Source: an uncultured Rickettsiales bacterium | GTDB taxonomy: Bacteria > Pseudomonadota > Alphaproteobacteria > Rs-D84 | Reading direction: 5' to 3' | Length of the DNA stretch: 15,811 nt | Assembly: GCA_900549365.1 (NCBI GenBank) | Contig: UROD01000014.1 | Span: forward strand, 1 to 15,811 | In this document: positions 12,322 to 15,811 of the stretch, in pieces | Position numbering within the stretch: position 1 is the first letter of the stretch | Layout of the letters: every line of letters starts with the position of its first letter | Program-made: the position numbers and the translations under genes | The notes under the pieces: model-generated | What the model was told of the DNA's origin: nothing | Seen by the model: only the letters and a program-made list of their open reading frames with translations | The model's database searches: none

Positions 12322-14922
12322 ATGAGAAAGATTTTGCTTTTTGCCGCCACATTGTGTGCCGGCATCGGCATGGCCGATGCTGCGGTGCGCAGCGCGTCAA
12401 ATCTCAGCCGAACCCCAGCAACACCAGCCAGTCAATCGCAATCGGTCGTATCCCGCGCCAGTGGCGTGGTCGGCGCACAATCACGCGCCACAACCGCACG
12501 CAGCAATGCAAACGTCACCACATCGCGTACTGGGGTGCACACTGCGGGGCGCACCGCATCAACAAAAACTATTGCACGCACCGCATCAACGACAACTGCG
12601 CGCGCCACCACATCACGCGCCACCGTCGCAACCACACCTGCACGCAGTGGAACAACAACCAACACCACGCGCAGTGCGCGCACCGCCACAATAACCAGTG
12701 CCACCGGCACAAACACATTCGGCACGGGGTACAACGCATGTCGCGATGCGTACTTTACATGTATGGATCAATTTTGTGCGAAACAAAACGACACATATCG
12801 TCGCTGCGTATGTTCGTCAAAACTGACTGAAATTCAATCACGCGAACGCGCATTGACCAATGCGTCTGATAACTTGCAAGATTTCAAGAATTTGAATATA
12901 GAGATTATACCCAAAACCGCAGCAGAGGTTAACGCCATGCTGACCGCCAGCACCGGCGAATTGGCGGCATCATCGGCACGCGATAAATCTGCATCGGCAA
13001 CCGCCCTCAGCGGCATTAGCGAGGTTTTAAGTAACGCAAAATCCAAATCACTGTCGACCAGCGGAACGCTGGACATTGCAGGCGACATAAACGCGATTTG
13101 GTCAACCACAGATTTGGCCGACGGCGCAAACATTTCAAACCTGACGGGCGAACCATTATATAATGCGGTTCATGCCCAGTGCGCAGAAATGGTATCAGCA
13201 AACTGTCCGTCCAGCACGGTTTTAGGCATGGTTGTATCTGCATACGGCATGTACATTGAAAATGATTGCAGTGCATTGATAAACGCACTGGACAAGAAAT
13301 TAAACACCGCAAACAGCACCATTCGCGGTACCGAACGTGAAATGAACACGGCGCGATTGGAAAATTATAACGCACACAATTCAACATCTATCAATGATTG
13401 TATTGCCCAGGTACGCAGCGATATCACCGCCGACACCGCATGTGGCAAGGATTATGTACACTGTTTGGACATATCGGGCAAATACCTGAATCGCGATACA
13501 GGCGCGCCAATTTACACCACGAATTTTTACCAGTTGGAAAACCAGATATCATTATCGGGCGATGTGTTGACCAACCCAACAAACCGAATGATTGTTGCCG
13601 AATTAAACAACAAGCGCGTATATGCCGCCCGCGGTCTGGACACTTGTCGCGAACTGTCGGACGAGGTATGGGACGAATTTATGCGTCAGGCAATCGTTGA
13701 AATTTATCAGGGGCAACAGTCGCGTGTCCGCGATGTTAAAAACGAATGTTTGGACGTTGTGAACGCCTGTTATGATGAACAGAACAAATCGTTAAAAGAT
13801 TTTAGCAATGTCAAAGAGCAGTTATTGATTGGTTCACGTCTGGAACTGTCCGAAGAATTATGCAAGGAAAAATTATACGCGTGCAGTAACCTGTATGGCG
13901 ACGGAAATGGTAACGGTCTGGATTTATTGGTAAACGCAATGCGCAACATCACCGATCAGAAAATCGGCAAAGAATGTCTGACCACACTGCAAGAATTTGT
14001 CCAAGATACATGTGCAGTTCCCAACAACGACAGTTTGCACAATTACCCATACGCATGCCGTGTCTATGCCCCAGGCAGTCAAAAATACGCCGCAATTTCC
14101 ACATGTAATCAACGTGTATGGAATGATACAGGCAGCACATCCAACGGCCCTGACACCAGCCAAGATCAAACCACACCAGAAGCAGAATGGTTGAACGACA
14201 ATGAATATATGTGCCACTTGAAATCCACATTCTATGAATGCAGCGAGGGGTACTATATGGTCGCCCAGAACGACAAAGGCGAATGGAAATATAATCCAGA
14301 CGAAATCGCAGGCAACTATTGTTTCAGATGTCCCGCCGCCGCCACATCGTGCCCTGGGGGCAAGGCCGCACCAATCTATGCAAGCGAAACCCAAGATATC
14401 TGTGGCACGGACTATATTGGCAGTTTGTATCAAAAGGTTGTTCGCTATGCAATGCAGGCATGCGTCCGCCCATCAGAATCCAGCAAGGGCGACTATGTAT
14501 TGCCAACCACAATTATGCAAGATGTCAATGTTGTCATGGATTCTGTACGTGTCACCATGGCCAAGGAATTATCAACGGAATGTGACCGTCTGGGCGGTGT
14601 ATGGGTTGACACGCCATGGGTTGATGTGCAACGCGATGCCGATGGCCAACTGGATGGACTGCACGATTACACAGGCGACGCACAATATAAACTGTTCTAT
14701 ACTGAAACCAGTGCGAATACACAGTGGGGTTATTGCCGCCCACCAAAAGATACAGACCCTGTATCCGCCAACAACGATACTGGCACTGGCACTGATACCC
14801 CTGGCGATGGTACTGGCGACGGGACTGGCGGTGGTGATACGGGCGGTGGTGATACTGGTGGCGATGATTCTGGGACAAACACCCCAATCCAAGATGCCGC
14901 CAAAGATAACGCGGGGCAGTAG
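12322..14922 (+). CDS. Large exported Cys-rich protein CrpC with Thr/Arg-rich linker and Gly-Asp-Thr tail (866 aa; provisional name)
   Basis: Divergent member of the CrpA/CrpB family. Signal peptide MRKILLFAATLCAGIGMADA, then about 110 residues of Thr, Ser, Ala and Arg (22-133), much longer and more basic than in its paralogues. The shared module follows with identical spacing: ACRDAYFTCMDQFC...CVCS (C140-C164). Further matches: C316, C360/374/381 (with ACGKDY, as in CrpA), CRELSDEVW (C442), C476/483 and C514/521. The later part diverges, with C667-x2-C670 and C805. The C-terminus (815-866) is a Gly/Asp/Thr-rich tail with tandem GGGDT units and lacks CEDIxM. There are 29 cysteines after the signal peptide. 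The start is set by the signal peptide; AAGGA directly abuts the ATG, an unusually short spacing. Function unknown; predicted extracytoplasmic. Confidence 0.87.
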   Translation: MRKILLFAATLCAGIGMADAAVRSASNLSRTPATPASQSQSVVSRASGVVGAQSRATTARSNANVTTSRTGVHTAGRTASTKTIARTASTTTARATTSRATVATTPARSGTTTNTTRSARTATITSATGTNTFGTGYNACRDAYFTCMDQFCAKQNDTYRRCVCSSKLTEIQSRERALTNASDNLQDFKNLNIEIIPKTAAEVNAMLTASTGELAASSARDKSASATALSGISEVLSNAKSKSLSTSGTLDIAGDINAIWSTTDLADGANISNLTGEPLYNAVHAQCAEMVSANCPSSTVLGMVVSAYGMYIENDCSALINALDKKLNTANSTIRGTEREMNTARLENYNAHNSTSINDCIAQVRSDITADTACGKDYVHCLDISGKYLNRDTGAPIYTTNFYQLENQISLSGDVLTNPTNRMIVAELNNKRVYAARGLDTCRELSDEVWDEFMRQAIVEIYQGQQSRVRDVKNECLDVVNACYDEQNKSLKDFSNVKEQLLIGSRLELSEELCKEKLYACSNLYGDGNGNGLDLLVNAMRNITDQKIGKECLTTLQEFVQDTCAVPNNDSLHNYPYACRVYAPGSQKYAAISTCNQRVWNDTGSTSNGPDTSQDQTTPEAEWLNDNEYMCHLKSTFYECSEGYYMVAQNDKGEWKYNPDEIAGNYCFRCPAAATSCPGGKAAPIYASETQDICGTDYIGSLYQKVVRYAMQACVRPSESSKGDYVLPTTIMQDVNVVMDSVRVTMAKELSTECDRLGGVWVDTPWVDVQRDADGQLDGLHDYTGDAQYKLFYTETSANTQWGYCRPPKDTDPVSANNDTGTGTDTPGDGTGDGTGGGDTGGGDTGGDDSGTNTPIQDAAKDNAGQ
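14827..14856 (+). repeat. 15-bp tandem repeat in the crpC 3' end
   Basis: Two units of GGCGGTGGTGATAC plus G or T lie head to tail and encode GGGDT-GGGDT, inside a longer degenerate GGN/GAY/ACN-rich stretch (about 14776-14880). Such repeats can change length by slippage in whole codons. Confidence 0.7.
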
Positions 14923-14935
14923 GGAATCAGGCAAC

Positions 14936-14964
14936 TTGCACAATATGGCAAAATCTGATAGAAT
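14936..14964 (+). promoter_or_regulatory. Promoter of the 231-aa exported protein gene
   Basis: TTGCAC (14936-14941), 17-bp spacer, TAGAAT (14959-14964) with an extended -10 TG at 14956-14957. It starts 13 bp after the crpC stop, so the next gene can be expressed independently of crpC. Confidence 0.7.
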
Positions 14965-14988
14965 ATGAAAATAAGTGAGAGATTGAGT

Positions 14989-15684
14989 ATGAAAAAAATA
15001 TTTATACTTTCAATGCTGTCTTTGATTGGCGCAAATGCGGGCGCGGCAACGCCGTGGTGGCAACAGCCAACGATTTGCAGATTGGACCCGACAAAGTGCT
15101 ATGCATCAATGGGTACAGGATACGACAGCGAAATGTGGGACGCCGACAGCGGTTGTCGTGGAATGAAATGGATTTGTGCCGATGCACTGACCGATACTGA
15201 GGCAACCGACGCAAAACTGATTGGACGCGCAGACATTGCACGCGGCGTGGGCATTGATTCTGATTTTGACACCAATGTATTAAACGGCGATTGTTTTGGC
15301 ATGCGCAAATCCAGTGCCGGTGGCACCAAGGTTCTGGTTGATGGCAAATACGTCAATGTATGGTGCGCGGGCGTTCTGCGTGATGTTGACGAAACCTTGG
15401 AATTTGGTGAAATTACACATGGCGCACAACCAACGTGTCAAACACTGGCAGACGATGGTTTTGTTGCAATCGCACAAAATCGTTGTATTGGAAAATCGTT
15501 TGACAGCGTCAAATACTTTATTGAATGCGATGGTGGCGATGGCACATTACCCAATCGTTTGATTGTATTAAATGGCGCAGAACCAAACGCATCTGGCGGT
15601 ATGGCCAGTCGTGATGCTGCGGACCAGTTAATGGACAAGATGTACGACGTATCACAAAAACAACACAAAATATATTTCAAATAA
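14989..15684 (+). CDS. Exported protein with nine cysteines, unknown function (231 aa)
   Basis: Signal peptide MKKIFILSMLSLIGANAGA, then ATPWWQQPTIC at the mature N-terminus. Nine cysteines (30, 37, 56, 63, 102, 126, 150, 166, 180); the first four form two Cx6C pairs, the same 7-residue step seen in CrpA/B/C, but the protein is otherwise unlike them. The sequence is rich in Gly/Asp with short strand-like segments (GGTKVLVDGKYVNVWC), so it looks more beta-rich than helical. No catalytic motif is recognised. The ATG at 14989 starts the signal peptide with only a weak GAGAG/TGAG-type site upstream; an in-frame ATG at 14965 would be too close to the predicted transcription start. It lies 66 bp after crpC on the same strand with its own promoter and a strong terminator. 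Confidence 0.87.
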   Translation: MKKIFILSMLSLIGANAGAATPWWQQPTICRLDPTKCYASMGTGYDSEMWDADSGCRGMKWICADALTDTEATDAKLIGRADIARGVGIDSDFDTNVLNGDCFGMRKSSAGGTKVLVDGKYVNVWCAGVLRDVDETLEFGEITHGAQPTCQTLADDGFVAIAQNRCIGKSFDSVKYFIECDGGDGTLPNRLIVLNGAEPNASGGMASRDAADQLMDKMYDVSQKQHKIYFK

Positions 15685-15709
15685 AAAATGCGCCATCGGC
15701 GCATTTTTT
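15684..15709 (+). terminator. Terminator of the 231-aa exported protein gene
   Basis: AAAAATGCGCC-ATC-GGCGCATTTTTT directly after the stop, with T-runs on both strands. Nearly the same hairpin as at 5879-5905. Confidence 0.9.
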
Positions 15710-15728
15710 AGAGCATAGATAATAGATA
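15707..15728 (+). repeat. 22-bp repeat, inverted relative to 149-170
   Basis: Identical over 22 bp to the reverse complement of 149-170. Here it follows the TGCGCC/GGCGCA hairpin directly; at the left edge the related hairpin (125-142) also abuts it. Confidence 0.75.
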
Positions 15729-15758
15729 TAGTGCTGGCAACTTGTTATTCTGGTGATT

Positions 15759-15802
15759 CTAGCACCCTTGTCATTGCGAGCGCAGCGCGGCAATCCAGTA
15801 AA
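15759..15802 (+). repeat. Interspersed palindromic repeat, right copy (44 bp)
   Basis: Matches 73-116 with one difference, in the same orientation, and is preceded by GATTCTAGC, also present at the left end. Together with 15707-15728 it fills the non-coding end of the window after the last gene. Confidence 0.85.
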
Positions 15803-15811
15803 TAAAGTCGC

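Noticed and set aside
14776..14880. RTX-type calcium-binding repeats in the CrpC tail
   Set aside because: The nonapeptide GGxGxDxUx is absent; units are GGGDT or GDGT of irregular length.
7205..14922. CHCH (twin Cx9C) domains or animal-toxin knottins in the Crp proteins
   Set aside because: The spacing is Cx6C, not Cx9C, and the cysteines are spread over hundreds of residues.
14572..14943. Minus-strand frames opposite the crpC Gly-Asp-Thr tail
   Set aside because: Products of the repeat composition; their Pro/Ser/Val-rich runs mirror the GGN/ACN codons.
14234..14968. 244-aa plus-strand frame inside crpC
   Set aside because: Shadow of crpC in another frame; the composition follows crpC codons and there is no start signal.
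200..15684. Recoding of TGA as Trp
   Set aside because: All conserved proteins are full length with TGG for Trp and no internal TGA.

Overview
This is a compact, gene-dense stretch of a bacterial chromosome holding 12 protein genes and two tRNA genes on both strands. The organism is Gram-negative (exported Cys-rich proteins, a periplasmic OB-fold protein, MscS). An alphaproteobacterial origin is the best inference: clpB has an alphaproteobacterial-type heat-shock promoter, and the window edges carry interspersed repeats with the GTCATTGCGAGCG...GGCAATCCAG core familiar from Rickettsiales and related genomes. A small-genome, host- or gut-associated lineage is plausible but not proven. Every stop codon is TAA or TAG; TGA is not used.

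Layout. Positions 1-199 are non-coding, with repeats and the rpsU terminator. Positions 200-597 hold a leftward tRNA-Ala(UGC)-rpsU unit. From 711 to 1475 lies an unrecognised protein with a strongly basic segment, whose promoter places transcription start almost on the ATG (possibly leaderless). Positions 1549-3606 hold a leftward clpB with no N-terminal domain, under a sigma-32-like promoter. A DUF4301-family gene (3746-5188) diverges from it. Next come rpmB and tRNA-Leu(CAA) as one short unit (5266-5740), then a repeat-rich gap. Leftward genes for a YgiW/BOF-family exported protein and an MscS channel follow (5904-7151).

The accessory core is 7205-15684: three very large exported Cys-rich proteins (here CrpA 820 aa, CrpB 714 aa, CrpC 866 aa; provisional names) and a smaller exported protein with nine cysteines (231 aa). 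CrpB and CrpA form a leftward operon, infA (IF-1) is divergent from it, and CrpC and the small protein run rightward after infA. All three large proteins share the signature Cx6Cx4Cx9CxC (YxxCMD[QE]FC...CxCS) just after a signal peptide and Thr-rich linker. CrpA and CrpB have exactly 36 cysteines each after the signal peptide, in the same order, many spaced exactly seven residues apart, and both end in CEDI[EN]M. CrpB also has a glycine-zipper segment near its C-terminus. I know of no described function for this family; it is the best candidate in the window for an undescribed system, probably a disulfide-stapled helical envelope or surface complex.

The rest is housekeeping: translation (S21, L28, IF-1, two tRNAs), protein disaggregation (ClpB) and envelope or osmotic stress (MscS, YgiW-like). 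Rho-independent terminators separate most units.
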